DNA of 64,000 bases from Paraflavitalea soli (GTDB lineage: Bacteria > Bacteroidota > Bacteroidia > Chitinophagales > Chitinophagaceae): NCBI RefSeq assembly GCF_003555545.1, contig NZ_CP032157.1, forward strand, positions 6,824,546-6,888,545, written 5' to 3'. The notes beneath the pieces were generated by a model. It searched no databases, was not told the origin of the DNA, and was given only the letters and a program-made list of their open reading frames with translations. Positions 8,680 to 17,144 of the stretch are shown here, piece by piece. The position numbers and the translations under genes were made by a program. Every line of letters begins with the position of its first letter. The first letter of the stretch is position 1.

Positions 8680-9906
8680 TTAAGGCTTGAGCTGGTCGTT
8701 GTTGGCCAGTGGGGTATACTCATACACCACTTCATAAGGTGATTTGCGGAGACTGGCTAATAACCGGCCAATGGGCAGGTCTTCTTTTTGGGGTGTGGGC
8801 TCGCACACGGAGTATTTGTTACCATTATAAAGGATAGACTCTCCCCGGGGCTTATCAAATTGTACTGCGATCGTTACGTGTTTAGGGTAAGACAGTACGA
8901 TCATGGGCAGGTTATAAATTTCCTTTACGAGGTAAAAGAATAAGGCAACCCTGTCTTCACAATCGCTTTGTTCATAAAATAAGGTCTGCTCGGGTGATAA
9001 GCGCTTTTCACTGCCAAAGTTTTTTGAATCTGTTTCAAACAGAAATGCATACCGTGTAAACCGCATGAGGTAGTCTACGCCATTTTTGGTACTCATCCGT
9101 TTCACATTCTTCCTGAGCAGGGGGATAAGAGACTGATAGGTTTCTTTACTGAGTGGGATATTGAGCTGGGATTCATAATCGACGGTAGGATAATTGGTAA
9201 AGAGGGTGATTACCTGTGGATTCAGTTTTACCTTAAAATGGTAATCGTTGTCATTATAGGTAAAATGCAGGTCTTTTTCCTCGTAATCCAGGGGGCTGAA
9301 CTCGGGTAACCGGCGGATCTTATAGGAGAATCTATTTTCTGCTGCTGCTTCGGGAACGTTGATGGCGGTGAATTTTTCCTTGAGAAAATTGATGTCTTTG
9401 TAGTCGTGATAATTCAGGCACACATACTGTTTGCCGTTGTTGATGCGGGTAGGAATATTGTAAACGTCCTCATCACTACGTACATAAAACAATACACGGT
9501 CGGCCGACACGGCCAGGAAGGCATCGTAACCGGTTTGGGTGAGCAGAAACCATTTGTATAAGGTATACCGCAGGTAATCGTCGGCTTTGGGACTTATGTA
9601 CTGGGCTGTTTTGCGTATGAGCTGATAAAACAGCCAATCATCGGGTTTGTATTTTTCTTTGTACGTCTTTAGTGCATTGACGATGGGACGATAATAATCA
9701 TTGTTTATACTGGCATAAAATGCCTGAATAGACGGTTCGGTCAAAGGGGGCTGAAAAGACTGCAGTTTTGCTTTATCAAAAGCAAACTGAACAGGAGCGC
9801 CACAAAAGTCGAATTGAATAATGGAGGAAGGGTACTGCGTCTGCGAAAGAACAGGTGGAATGGTTGTAACCAGGAGTAGCCATAATATGATAACCCTCGT
9901 TTTCAC
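8680..9906 (-). CDS. Secreted transglutaminase-like protein of unknown role
   Basis: Hypothetical exported protein, 408 residues from the GTG at 9906. An upstream in-frame TTG (9945) lies at or above the likely -7 box, and the signal peptide VKTRVIILWLLLVT fits the GTG start. The C-terminal third has the order of a transglutaminase-like Cys-His-Asp fold: YEQSDCEDRVALFFYLVKE (candidate Cys), YPKHVTIAVQ (candidate His), then YSVCEPT with a candidate acidic partner. The N-terminal two thirds match nothing I recognise. The gene is monocistronic and convergent with the beta-helix lipoprotein. A weak Pho-box-like array precedes it. Peptidase, amidase or purely structural roles are all possible. Confidence 0.6.
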   Translation of the reverse strand: MKTRVIILWLLLVTTIPPVLSQTQYPSSIIQFDFCGAPVQFAFDKAKLQSFQPPLTEPSIQAFYASINNDYYRPIVNALKTYKEKYKPDDWLFYQLIRKTAQYISPKADDYLRYTLYKWFLLTQTGYDAFLAVSADRVLFYVRSDEDVYNIPTRINNGKQYVCLNYHDYKDINFLKEKFTAINVPEAAAENRFSYKIRRLPEFSPLDYEEKDLHFTYNDNDYHFKVKLNPQVITLFTNYPTVDYESQLNIPLSKETYQSLIPLLRKNVKRMSTKNGVDYLMRFTRYAFLFETDSKNFGSEKRLSPEQTLFYEQSDCEDRVALFFYLVKEIYNLPMIVLSYPKHVTIAVQFDKPRGESILYNGNKYSVCEPTPQKEDLPIGRLLASLRKSPYEVVYEYTPLANNDQLKP

Positions 9907-9931
9907 GACAAGCCCTTGTATACCTAATTTA

Positions 9932-10000
9932 CAAAAAAATATCAATTGTGCCTACTAAGCCTGTAATAGGTTGTTTATGAGGGTATTAATTATAGGTTAC
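9932..10000 (-). promoter_or_regulatory. Candidate promoter with degenerate 11-bp repeats
   Basis: Read on the minus strand, GTAACC starts at 10000, TTAATA at 9989, ATAAAC at 9978 and ATTACA at 9967, each 11 bp apart. The last is 26 bp from TA at 9941 of a -7-like TATTTTTTTG. Only the first two hexamers match well and the -7 box is over-long, so this is a weaker version of the arrangement at 2743, 4259 and 13819. Confidence 0.35.
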
Positions 10001-10132
10001 AAAAGGTAATACAGGAGAATTGTTAACCGTAGGGTAAACTTCCAGTAAAACGGGCATAACACCAGTTGGCTAACTTGCACCCGCCAGACAGCCATCATTA
10101 ATGATCGATATAAGAAAACAGTTTTTAAAGCG

Positions 10133-10186
10133 TAGAATTTTCTCATGTGACTGCAGCCGTGCGATCTCCATCGTGACGGCTTTTTT
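10133..10186 (+). repeat. Leader-plus-terminator element, copy A
   Basis: Contains TTCTCATGTGACTG followed at once by a hairpin (GCCGT/ACGGC outer stem at 10156-10160 and 10176-10180, inner GCGAT/ATCG, loop CTCC) and six T. The second copy 410 bp downstream keeps the unpaired leader and the stem. It looks like the 3' end of a small RNA or a mobile terminator module. Confidence 0.5.
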
Positions 10187-10542
10187 ATGATCCGGGTGGG
10201 AGGCCAACTTCATAACCTGTAGCGGATAGTAAAAGCGGGTAGTTGAATTGTAAGCTGTTGATGACTGTTAGCGGCAGTCAAATAGTGTTTAATTATAAAT
10301 TGACCAAGGGAAGTGGGTAGTGTGTGGTAATGCTGTGTGTTCGTACTTTTACCAGCGTGTCTGTGGTATTGTGAAATTATCATGCGGAGCAGCCGTTCAT
10401 GGGCTGAATGATGCCGGTGATACATATTGCTAACTCGCATATTTATCATGAGAATGAAATAGTTGGGCATATATGAATTTCATAATCATCCAGCTACGTA
10501 CCTTTACTGTCTAATCTGATCAATACAACTTTTTATAAGTGA

Positions 10543-10597
10543 GAGGAATTCTCTCATGTGACTGACGCCGTTCGATTTCTATCGTGACGGCTCTTTT
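10543..10597 (+). repeat. Leader-plus-terminator element, copy B
   Basis: Contains TCTCTCATGTGACTG, then a hairpin (GCCGTTCGAT at 10567-10576, loop TTCT, ATCGTGACGGC at 10581-10591) and a T-rich tail. It is the second copy of the 10133-10186 element. Base changes lie mainly in the loop and in stem positions that stay paired or bulged. A TACCTTTA box at about 10498-10505 could start a short transcript ending here. Confidence 0.5.
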
Positions 10598-10798
10598 GTT
10601 TTATACCAACGGTTCCGGAGTGTCCTTGGATAGGCATCATTTTAGCTGTATAAAAAGTTGGTGTAAATTTTCCTCATTTTGCGGCATCGACCTATGTGTC
10701 ATCTATGATGTACAAACGCAATTATAAGCGCCTCTAAATTATCTGGTACGGTCATTGATATTTATGTTCTAAAATATTTATTACCTAAATGTCAATCT

Positions 10799-11002
10799 AT
10801 GAAAACATTACTTATTGCAGTGGCCGTGCTCTTTACGGCTACTACGACCATGAGCGCTTTGGGCACTGAGAACCGGGCCGTAACACTCTCTGAAGAAGGT
10901 TATTCTGGTAATTTTCAGGATACCACCAAGAAGAAGAAAGACAAAAAGAAAAAAGACACAACAGAAAAGAGGGATACAACGACCGCTCAGTACCATCATT
11001 AA
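10799..11002 (+). CDS. Small secreted Lys-rich protein
   Basis: A 67-residue protein with a clear signal peptide (MKTLLIAVAVLFTATTTMSA) and a short mature part that ends in a highly charged KKKKDKKKKD segment flanked by DTT repeats. It matches no family I recognise. It is transcribed alone and followed by a strong terminator 25 bp after its stop, which supports a real gene. The composition suggests an unstructured, cationic periplasmic peptide. Function unknown. Confidence 0.6.
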   Translation: MKTLLIAVAVLFTATTTMSALGTENRAVTLSEEGYSGNFQDTTKKKKDKKKKDTTEKRDTTTAQYHH

Positions 11003-11027
11003 AACGGGTGTCATGAGATCAAAAAGG

Positions 11028-11068
11028 AAAAGTCGTCCCAACAATACTGTGGGGACGACTTTTTATAT
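11028..11068. terminator. Intrinsic terminator after the Lys-rich peptide gene
   Basis: AAAGTCGTCCC at 11029-11039 pairs with GGGACGACTTT at 11052-11062, followed by further T. The A-tract on the left also lets it work for the convergent glycosyltransferase gene. Confidence 0.8.
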
Positions 11069-11085
11069 ATAGAAGGAATGGGCGT

Positions 11086-12120
11086 TTAGTTAAAGATCAG
11101 TTCGGGATAGGGGATGTCGAGTTTGTATTTGAGATCAGAGCAACGGAACATCAGGATGTTGATAATAGCCTCAGTGGAATACTGGTAACTGATGGTGGGA
11201 GTTACAGGATCGTTTACCCAGTTATTAAAAGTATCTGTGAAATCATCATCCAGCTTATCTAATGTCTTAACGCCAATCTTTTTCAAGGCGGCGGCATTGC
11301 ACATTTGCTCATATTGGCCCTTGATGGGTATGGCGATCATCTTTTTCTTCAGGTGTAAGGCTTCTGCGGGAGTTTCAAATCCTGCGCCGCAAACAATACC
11401 ATGGCAACTGATGAGACTACGATTGAAATCATCCTTATTAACGGGTGTAAGGGTAATATTGCCGATGGTCTTTCTCTCTTTGGTTTGACGGGAGAAGACT
11501 TCGAAGCGGTGATCTTTAAAAGGGGCCAATAAGGCCATCAATTCATTGTCGCAGTAGGATGGCAGGTATACAGTAATATGACCATCATTCCTGGCTTCTG
11601 ATTCCAGGATCTCTTTTTTGATAACGGGAGAGAAGATGAAATCGTCGTATGATTCAAAATGAAGCCCTATATACTGTGTTGCTCTTGCATAGTTCTGCAG
11701 TATCCATTCGCCAAACCTGTTGGTTTTTTCGGGTCTTGGGGTTTTGTCGGAAAGGAAGCTGGCCTGGTGACCAAAGTTTACAGAAGGCACTTTTTTACGG
11801 GCACAGGCCAGGGAGGTGATAATTTCAAAGTCATTCAACACGAGATCGTATTTCTCAACGGGCAGGTCCCTGGCTTCTTTCATGATCCGGAGTGGGGAGA
11901 TACTGCGGGTAAGTTTCCAATAATCGAGGGATCCCTTACAGGTATAGAAGAGGCTAAGTCCGTTGCTCCGGTATTTGACGGGAGCATCGAGGGGTAAGGT
12001 ACTGTTGGCTCCGCTGAGAAAGAGGTCTACGGTTCCAAACTTCTGCAGCCAGGGGAGTAATTCCATTGCCCGGCTGATGTGTCCGTTGCCTGTAGCCTGT
12101 AAAGCATAAAGTATTTTCAT
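11086..12120 (-). CDS. GT-B-fold glycosyltransferase family protein
   Basis: A 344-residue protein beginning MKILYALQATGNGHISRAMEL, the Gly-rich N-terminal loop of GT-B glycosyltransferases that resemble MurG/MGD synthases (Glyco_trans_1_3-like). The second half carries CHGIVCGAGFETPAEALHLKKKMIAIPIKGQYEQMCNAAALKKIG, the nucleotide-sugar binding helix region (GxGFETxxEAL...PxxGQYEQxxNA). It starts 15 bp after the LpxH-like gene and the two surely form an operon. The donor and acceptor are unknown; a glycolipid or envelope sugar is plausible given the partner. No signal peptide, so cytoplasmic or membrane-peripheral. Confidence 0.8.
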   Translation of the reverse strand: MKILYALQATGNGHISRAMELLPWLQKFGTVDLFLSGANSTLPLDAPVKYRSNGLSLFYTCKGSLDYWKLTRSISPLRIMKEARDLPVEKYDLVLNDFEIITSLACARKKVPSVNFGHQASFLSDKTPRPEKTNRFGEWILQNYARATQYIGLHFESYDDFIFSPVIKKEILESEARNDGHITVYLPSYCDNELMALLAPFKDHRFEVFSRQTKERKTIGNITLTPVNKDDFNRSLISCHGIVCGAGFETPAEALHLKKKMIAIPIKGQYEQMCNAAALKKIGVKTLDKLDDDFTDTFNNWVNDPVTPTISYQYSTEAIINILMFRCSDLKYKLDIPYPELIFN

Positions 12121-12135
12121 GTGTGTGCTTACGTA

Positions 12136-13002
12136 TTAAATGGCGAGTGAGTTGATGTAAAAGCTGATTTCGTCTGTAACTACATTTACCTGTCTGCTCA
12201 TTTCTGTAGCAGGGATATGCTGAAAGTCCTTTTCATTGTATTCAAATATCTTCCACTCATTGTGGCTGTATTCCAGTGCTGTGAGGTGTTCCACCCAGTC
12301 GCCTGAATTGAGATAGGTTACTTTTCCCTGTTCATTTTCCACTACTCGTTTCTGAGGCTGGTGAATATGGCCACAGATCACGTAGTCATATTTCTTTTCA
12401 ATGGCCAGCTCGGCTGCTATCATTTCAAAGGTGTTGATCTTGGCCATTTTATTTACTTCGGCCATTACTTTCTTAGAAATGGATAGTTTTTCCCTTCCCA
12501 GCGATTTCAGGATAAAATTCACGAAGCGGTTAAAGAGGATCAGCATACCATACCCGTTGCTGCCCAGCTTGGCCAGGATCTTGGCTCCCCCTTTGGAGGT
12601 GTTGTCAAATACATCACCATGGAAGATCCAGGTCATTTTGTTATCAATTTCCAATACCAGTTTATCGGTAAGGGTGAAATTGCTGAGCTGGAAATCTGCA
12701 TACTTCCTGAGCAGCTCATCATGATTGCCTGTGATATAGAATACTCTTGTACCCTTGGTCATGAGGTTTAATACCTCTTTGATGACGGCCATATGGGTGG
12801 AAGGGAAGTACCGTTTGGAGAACTGCCAACCGTCTATGATGTCGCCATTAAGGATAAGAATATTAGGAGCAATACTTTTGAGGTAAGCTACCAGTTCCCG
12901 GGCATGACACCCGTAGGTTCCCAGGTGAACATCGGAAATAACCACTACGTCTACAGGACGTTTATCCATGGAGTTTGGGTTTTGCAAATTTCCAAAGCTC
13001 AT
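12136..13002 (-). CDS. LpxH-like metallophosphoesterase (UDP-2,3-diacylglucosamine diphosphatase family)
   Basis: Calcineurin-like phosphoesterase of 288 residues. All metal-site blocks are visible in order: DVHLG, GDIIDGW, GNHDE, HGD and GHIHQP. Size and motif order fit the LpxH-related family acting on UDP-2,3-diacylglucosamine in lipid A synthesis. Bacteroidota often carry several related enzymes, so lpxH itself is not certain. It is the first gene of a two-gene minus-strand operon with a GT-B glycosyltransferase, which supports a glycolipid role. Confidence 0.8.
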   Translation of the reverse strand: MSFGNLQNPNSMDKRPVDVVVISDVHLGTYGCHARELVAYLKSIAPNILILNGDIIDGWQFSKRYFPSTHMAVIKEVLNLMTKGTRVFYITGNHDELLRKYADFQLSNFTLTDKLVLEIDNKMTWIFHGDVFDNTSKGGAKILAKLGSNGYGMLILFNRFVNFILKSLGREKLSISKKVMAEVNKMAKINTFEMIAAELAIEKKYDYVICGHIHQPQKRVVENEQGKVTYLNSGDWVEHLTALEYSHNEWKIFEYNEKDFQHIPATEMSRQVNVVTDEISFYINSLAI

Positions 13003-13170
13003 ATTAACCCATCTTTAAGCGGAGGTTAAGTAATTGTTTTCTAAATATGAACAGGGTATTAACGGATTATGTTATTTTAATTGCTGTTTAATTGGAAACG
13101 CAGGGCTTTTATCCGGGCCGGTCTATATTTTAATTAATATTGTACTCCATCTTAACGTATCCCTACCATC

Positions 13171-13740
13171 ATGCAGGAAGACCTCATTTTACTCATTGGA
13201 GAAAAGATCAAATCGAAGCGTACACAGAAAAATATCACGTTGGAAGAATTGGCCAACAGGGCGGGTGTGACGAAGGGGTTGATCTCGCAGATCGAGAATA
13301 ACCGGACGGTGCCTTCTTTGCCGGTATTGTTTAACCTGATCCATTCATTGGGGGAAGACCTGAAGAGCTTTTTTGAGGATATGCACGAGCATTTTACGAA
13401 TGGCCATGTATTAATTGTGCGTAAAGGAGAAGAAAAGCTTTTTGAGAAGGAGCCGGTCAAGGGTTTCTCCTATAAACGTATCCTTACCAAAAGTGTTGTG
13501 GCGCAGGCGATTGACATTGCCGTGCTGGAATTGAAAAAAGGAGCGGGGCGTAAACAAATGATACAAACAGATGCTTTTGAATGCAAGCACATCCTAAAAG
13601 GAAGTATTGAATACCAGATCGAGAAGGAGAAATTCATGCTGAATGCCGGAGATACCTTGTTTTTTGATGGGCGTGCAAAGCACCGGCTTCGTAATATTGG
13701 CGATACCGAAGCGACCATCTTAGTGATTTACCTATTCTAA
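13171..13740 (+). CDS. XRE-family regulator with C-terminal cupin domain
   Basis: A 189-residue transcription factor. An HTH_3 domain at about 10-64 (KRTQKNITLEELANRAGVTKGLISQIENNRTVPSLPVLF) is followed by a cupin barrel at about 110-187 (ECKHILKGSIEYQI, LNAGDTLFFDGRAKHRLRN, ATILVIYLF). Proteins of this design usually sense a small molecule in the cupin. It sits 179 bp upstream of susC on the same strand, and that gap holds a 14-bp palindrome (13777-13790) and a near copy. It may control the phosphonate locus; this is inference from position. Confidence 0.87.
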   Translation: MQEDLILLIGEKIKSKRTQKNITLEELANRAGVTKGLISQIENNRTVPSLPVLFNLIHSLGEDLKSFFEDMHEHFTNGHVLIVRKGEEKLFEKEPVKGFSYKRILTKSVVAQAIDIAVLELKKGAGRKQMIQTDAFECKHILKGSIEYQIEKEKFMLNAGDTLFFDGRAKHRLRNIGDTEATILVIYLF

Positions 13741-13776
13741 AATACTGGTTTTCATATCGCTTTCCCGTATAACCGC

Positions 13777-13816
13777 GTATTTATAAATACTTAACTCAGG
13801 TTTAGTATTTATAAAC
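13777..13816. promoter_or_regulatory. Paired palindromic operator candidate upstream of susC
   Basis: GTATTTATAAATAC at 13777-13790 is a perfect 14-bp palindrome. GTATTTATAAAC at 13805-13816 is a near copy, 28 bp downstream start to start. They lie just upstream of the 11-bp repeats of the susC promoter and are a plausible binding pair for the XRE-cupin regulator encoded immediately upstream. Confidence 0.45.
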
Positions 13817-13818
13817 AA

Positions 13819-13874
13819 TTAATGCTTTGTTAAACTCGGCATAACCTTCTCTTTACACAACCCGGCTAATTTCG
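13819..13874 (+). promoter_or_regulatory. Pho-box-like promoter of susC
   Basis: Units start at 13819 (TTAATG), 13830 (TTAAAC) and 13841 (ATAACC), each 11 bp apart. The -7-like box TAATTTCG is at 13867-13874, again with TA 26 bp after the start of the last unit. The hexamers are more degenerate than at 2743 or 4270, but the spacing is identical. Confidence 0.5.
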
Positions 13875-13919
13875 GGTCTCAATCTTATTATCACTCTTTC
13901 CATTTAAAACAATCTGTTT

Positions 13920-16900
13920 ATGAGTAAATGCAACCTTTTTACAAGGGTGGTAACGGCATGTCTATTACTGGCCTTACCATTGCTATCTCTCGCACAAAAG
14001 CCGGTTTCCGGAAAAGTTACTTCAATCAAAGATCAGGCACCTGTACCCAGTGTATCGGTTGTTGTGAAAGGAACAACGGTGGGCACTTCTACAAATGCCG
14101 ATGGGGGCTTTTCTATTAATGCCAAAGCCGGCGATGTATTGGTGTTTAGTGGAGTAGGTGTATTACCTAAGGAAGTGGCGGTATCGGGCGATAACATGCA
14201 GGTAGCATTGGAACTGGATGCAAGAGCGTTGAATGAGGTGGTGGTTACTGCCCTGGGTATTAAAAAGGAAAAGAAGAAGCTGGGCTATGCTGTGCAGGAA
14301 GTAAAGGGGGAAGACCTGGTAAAGGCGCGCGAACCCAATCCTATTAATTCATTGGTGGGTAAAGTGGCTGGTTTGACGGTAGGCGCCTCTGCAGAGATGC
14401 TGGCAGGTCCGCAATTGGTATTAAGGGGACGGGGCATCAGCCTGTTTGTAGTAGATGGGGTGCCTATTAATTCGGATACCTGGAATATCAGTCCGGATGA
14501 TATTGAATCTTATACTGTATTGAAAGGGGCCACAGCTTCTGCCCTGTACGGTTCCCGCGGGCTGAATGGTGCTATCATGATTACCACTAAAAGGGGTACC
14601 AGGGATAAGCGGGGCTTTTCCATAGAATTCAATTCGACTACGATGATGGAAAAAGGCTACAATGCTATTCCTAAAGTGCAGGATGAATATGGCCCTGGCG
14701 ACCATGGAAAATATGCTTTTAAAGATGGTAAAGGTGGTGGTTCAAATGATGGGGATTACGACGTGTGGGGACCTAAATTTGAAGGCCAGCTGATTCCGCA
14801 ATATGATAGTCCTGTAGATCCTGTAACGGGCGTACGTCAGGGTACACCCTGGACAGCACGTGGTAAGAATAACCTGCAACGTTTTCTGCAAACGGGATTG
14901 CTTTCTACCAATAATATATCTGTTTCGTCCCGTAGTGATAAATATGACCTGCGCTTTTCGATCTCGAATACTTATCAGAAAGCGATGGTGCCTAATATGA
15001 AGATCAATATCACGAATTTCAATATATCTGCCGGGTACAATTTCTCAGATAAGGTGCGCCTGGAGGGATACCTCAATTATAACCGCCAGTACACGCCCAA
15101 TTTTCCAGATGTGAACTATGGTCCCAATAGCATGATCTATAATATCACGATCTGGGCCGGTGCCGACTGGGATGTTGACCAGATGCGTAATTACTGGCAG
15201 CCGGGCAAGGAAGGTGTACAAAGTATTTATGCAGAATACCAGCGTTACCATAACCCCTGGTTTATGGTAAAGGAATGGTTGCGCGGTCATTATAAGACAG
15301 ATGTGAATGGTTATGCCAAACTTAGCTATCAGCCTGTAAAAAACATAGAGTTGATGGCCCGCACGCAGGTAACTACCTACGATCTGTTCAGGAATGAAAA
15401 AATGCCATTCTCTGCTCACCCTTATGGCCGTGAGGAAGGACGTGGAGATTACCGGGAAGACAAGCGTACGCTGTTTGAGAACAACACTGATTTTCTGGGT
15501 ACGTATACAAACCGTTTCCGTGGCAATATTGATGTAAAGGGATCGCTGGGTGGTAATATCCGTAGCTTTAAATACAATTCCAGCTTTGTTACGACGGATT
15601 ACCTTAACGTACCAGGCTGGTATAACTTCAACAATACGCGTAATCCCCTGCGGGCTTCCAGCTTTGCAGCGGATATGTTGACCTTGAGCGGATATGGATA
15701 CCTGGACGTATCGCTGAATAAATATGCTAATATTTCTTTGGCAGGCCGTTTTGATAAATTGTCGGCATTGCCTTCCAGCAAAAATGTGTATTTCTATCCT
15801 TCTGCTGCCGTAAGTTCAGTAGTGAGTGATTATGTTGTACTGCCGGAAGCTATTTCTTTCCTGAAAGTACGTGGTTCTTATGCCAATGTGAAAGGTGGTT
15901 TAACGCAGGCTACGATTGGCGCTACCCCACAGGCCAGTTATCCGCTGGGATATGGTACAGAATATTATGCTGCTTATGATGGTCCTTCTTATGAGAATTC
16001 AGCTGCCTACACCACACCTCCGGTGTATAATAATCAGCCGGGTGCTTATTATACCAGCACGCTCGATAACCCGGAGATCAAACCTTTTTCCAGTACGGTA
16101 TATGAGGCGGGTGCCGATATCCGTTTCCTGAACAATAAGATTGGTGTAGACGTCACTTATTTCACCACCAAGGATGGCCCGCGGATCTTTACGGCTCCTT
16201 TATCACAGACGACGGGTTATACGGGTGCTTTGCAGAATGGCATCACTACGAAGAAAACCGGCTGGGAAGTTTCGTTAAATGCTACGCCGGTAAGTACTTC
16301 AAGCGGCTTTAGCTGGACCACAATGGTAAACTGGTCTACTTATAAAGAAGTATACACTAAATTCTATGGTGATCTGACGCAGCTGGATATCTATACCAAA
16401 ATAGGTGACAGGGTGGACAAATTTATAGGTTCTGCCTTTGTAAAGACGCCCGATGGTAAGATCATCAATGATGCGGGTGGCCGCCCTATCCGTAATCCGG
16501 TATCGCAGGTACAGGGCAATACGAACCCCGACTGGGTTTGGAGCTTTATCAATACGCTGAGCTTTAAGAATTTCAGGTTTGGTTTCCAGTTTGATGGACG
16601 TGTAGGTGGTAAGATGGTCAACTATATACAGCAGCAGACTTACCGTGGCGGCCGTCATATCAATACGGTGCAAGGTAAAATGGGTGAGGCGCGCCTGCAA
16701 GACTATAAAGGGGTTAAATCCTGGGTGGGTGAAGGAGTTGTGATCAGTAATGGTACGGCTATTGAATATGATAACCTGGGTAATGTAACCAATTATGGTA
16801 AGCTGCAATACGCTATGAATACCACTCCTACTTACCTGCAGGACTATATCAGCTTTTACTACAATACCAATGAGGCAAACCTGATCGACAAAACGTTTGC

Positions 16901-17120
16901 GAAGCTTCGTGAAGTAACGCTTACTTATACTGTTCCTCAAAACATATTGGGCAAAAGCTTTATGAAGCAAGCCAGCATTTCATTGGTGGGTCGTAACCTG
17001 CTGTATTTTTCAAAGTATAAAGATGTGGATATTGATCAGTATGCGGGGAGCCAGGGAAGTTCCAGCCTGCAAACACCTACTGCCAAACGCTATGGTGTGA
17101 ACATCAATATTGTGTTTTAA
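13920..17120 (+). CDS. SusC/RagA-family TonB-dependent receptor
   Basis: Outer-membrane importer of 1066 residues. Signal peptide to about SLAQ, CarboxypepD_reg-like domain (about 28-100: PVSGKVTSIKDQAPVPSVSV), the LNEVVVTALGIKKEKKKLGYA junction of SusC proteins, plug domain (about 120-235, with VLKGATASALYGSRGLNGAIMITTKRG) and barrel to the terminal NINIVF. The gene is followed 24 bp later by susD, so the two form the usual gated outer-membrane pair. Downstream genes are for phosphonate breakdown, which suggests a phosphonate-bearing glycan, lipid or peptide as ligand rather than a plain polysaccharide. No glycoside hydrolase is present in the locus. Confidence 0.95.
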   Translation: MSKCNLFTRVVTACLLLALPLLSLAQKPVSGKVTSIKDQAPVPSVSVVVKGTTVGTSTNADGGFSINAKAGDVLVFSGVGVLPKEVAVSGDNMQVALELDARALNEVVVTALGIKKEKKKLGYAVQEVKGEDLVKAREPNPINSLVGKVAGLTVGASAEMLAGPQLVLRGRGISLFVVDGVPINSDTWNISPDDIESYTVLKGATASALYGSRGLNGAIMITTKRGTRDKRGFSIEFNSTTMMEKGYNAIPKVQDEYGPGDHGKYAFKDGKGGGSNDGDYDVWGPKFEGQLIPQYDSPVDPVTGVRQGTPWTARGKNNLQRFLQTGLLSTNNISVSSRSDKYDLRFSISNTYQKAMVPNMKINITNFNISAGYNFSDKVRLEGYLNYNRQYTPNFPDVNYGPNSMIYNITIWAGADWDVDQMRNYWQPGKEGVQSIYAEYQRYHNPWFMVKEWLRGHYKTDVNGYAKLSYQPVKNIELMARTQVTTYDLFRNEKMPFSAHPYGREEGRGDYREDKRTLFENNTDFLGTYTNRFRGNIDVKGSLGGNIRSFKYNSSFVTTDYLNVPGWYNFNNTRNPLRASSFAADMLTLSGYGYLDVSLNKYANISLAGRFDKLSALPSSKNVYFYPSAAVSSVVSDYVVLPEAISFLKVRGSYANVKGGLTQATIGATPQASYPLGYGTEYYAAYDGPSYENSAAYTTPPVYNNQPGAYYTSTLDNPEIKPFSSTVYEAGADIRFLNNKIGVDVTYFTTKDGPRIFTAPLSQTTGYTGALQNGITTKKTGWEVSLNATPVSTSSGFSWTTMVNWSTYKEVYTKFYGDLTQLDIYTKIGDRVDKFIGSAFVKTPDGKIINDAGGRPIRNPVSQVQGNTNPDWVWSFINTLSFKNFRFGFQFDGRVGGKMVNYIQQQTYRGGRHINTVQGKMGEARLQDYKGVKSWVGEGVVISNGTAIEYDNLGNVTNYGKLQYAMNTTPTYLQDYISFYYNTNEANLIDKTFAKLREVTLTYTVPQNILGKSFMKQASISLVGRNLLYFSKYKDVDIDQYAGSQGSSSLQTPTAKRYGVNINIVF

Positions 17121-17144
17121 TAATCAACCAGCAAATTACCAGTT

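Larger units (their letters stand above)
9907..10798. other. Long intergenic region with two short repeated elements
   Basis: About 890 bp without a convincing gene. It holds the promoter region of the transglutaminase-like gene (9907-10000) and two copies of a leader-plus-hairpin element (10133-10186 and 10543-10597). A minus-strand 86-codon frame at 10210-10470 is His-rich, has no start signal or family resemblance, and is probably chance. Nothing else is recognised. Confidence 0.6.

Noticed and set aside
10210-10470. His-rich 86-codon minus-strand frame in a gene-poor region
   Set aside because: No promoter, ribosome site, signal peptide or family similarity; composition looks like translated noncoding AT-rich DNA.
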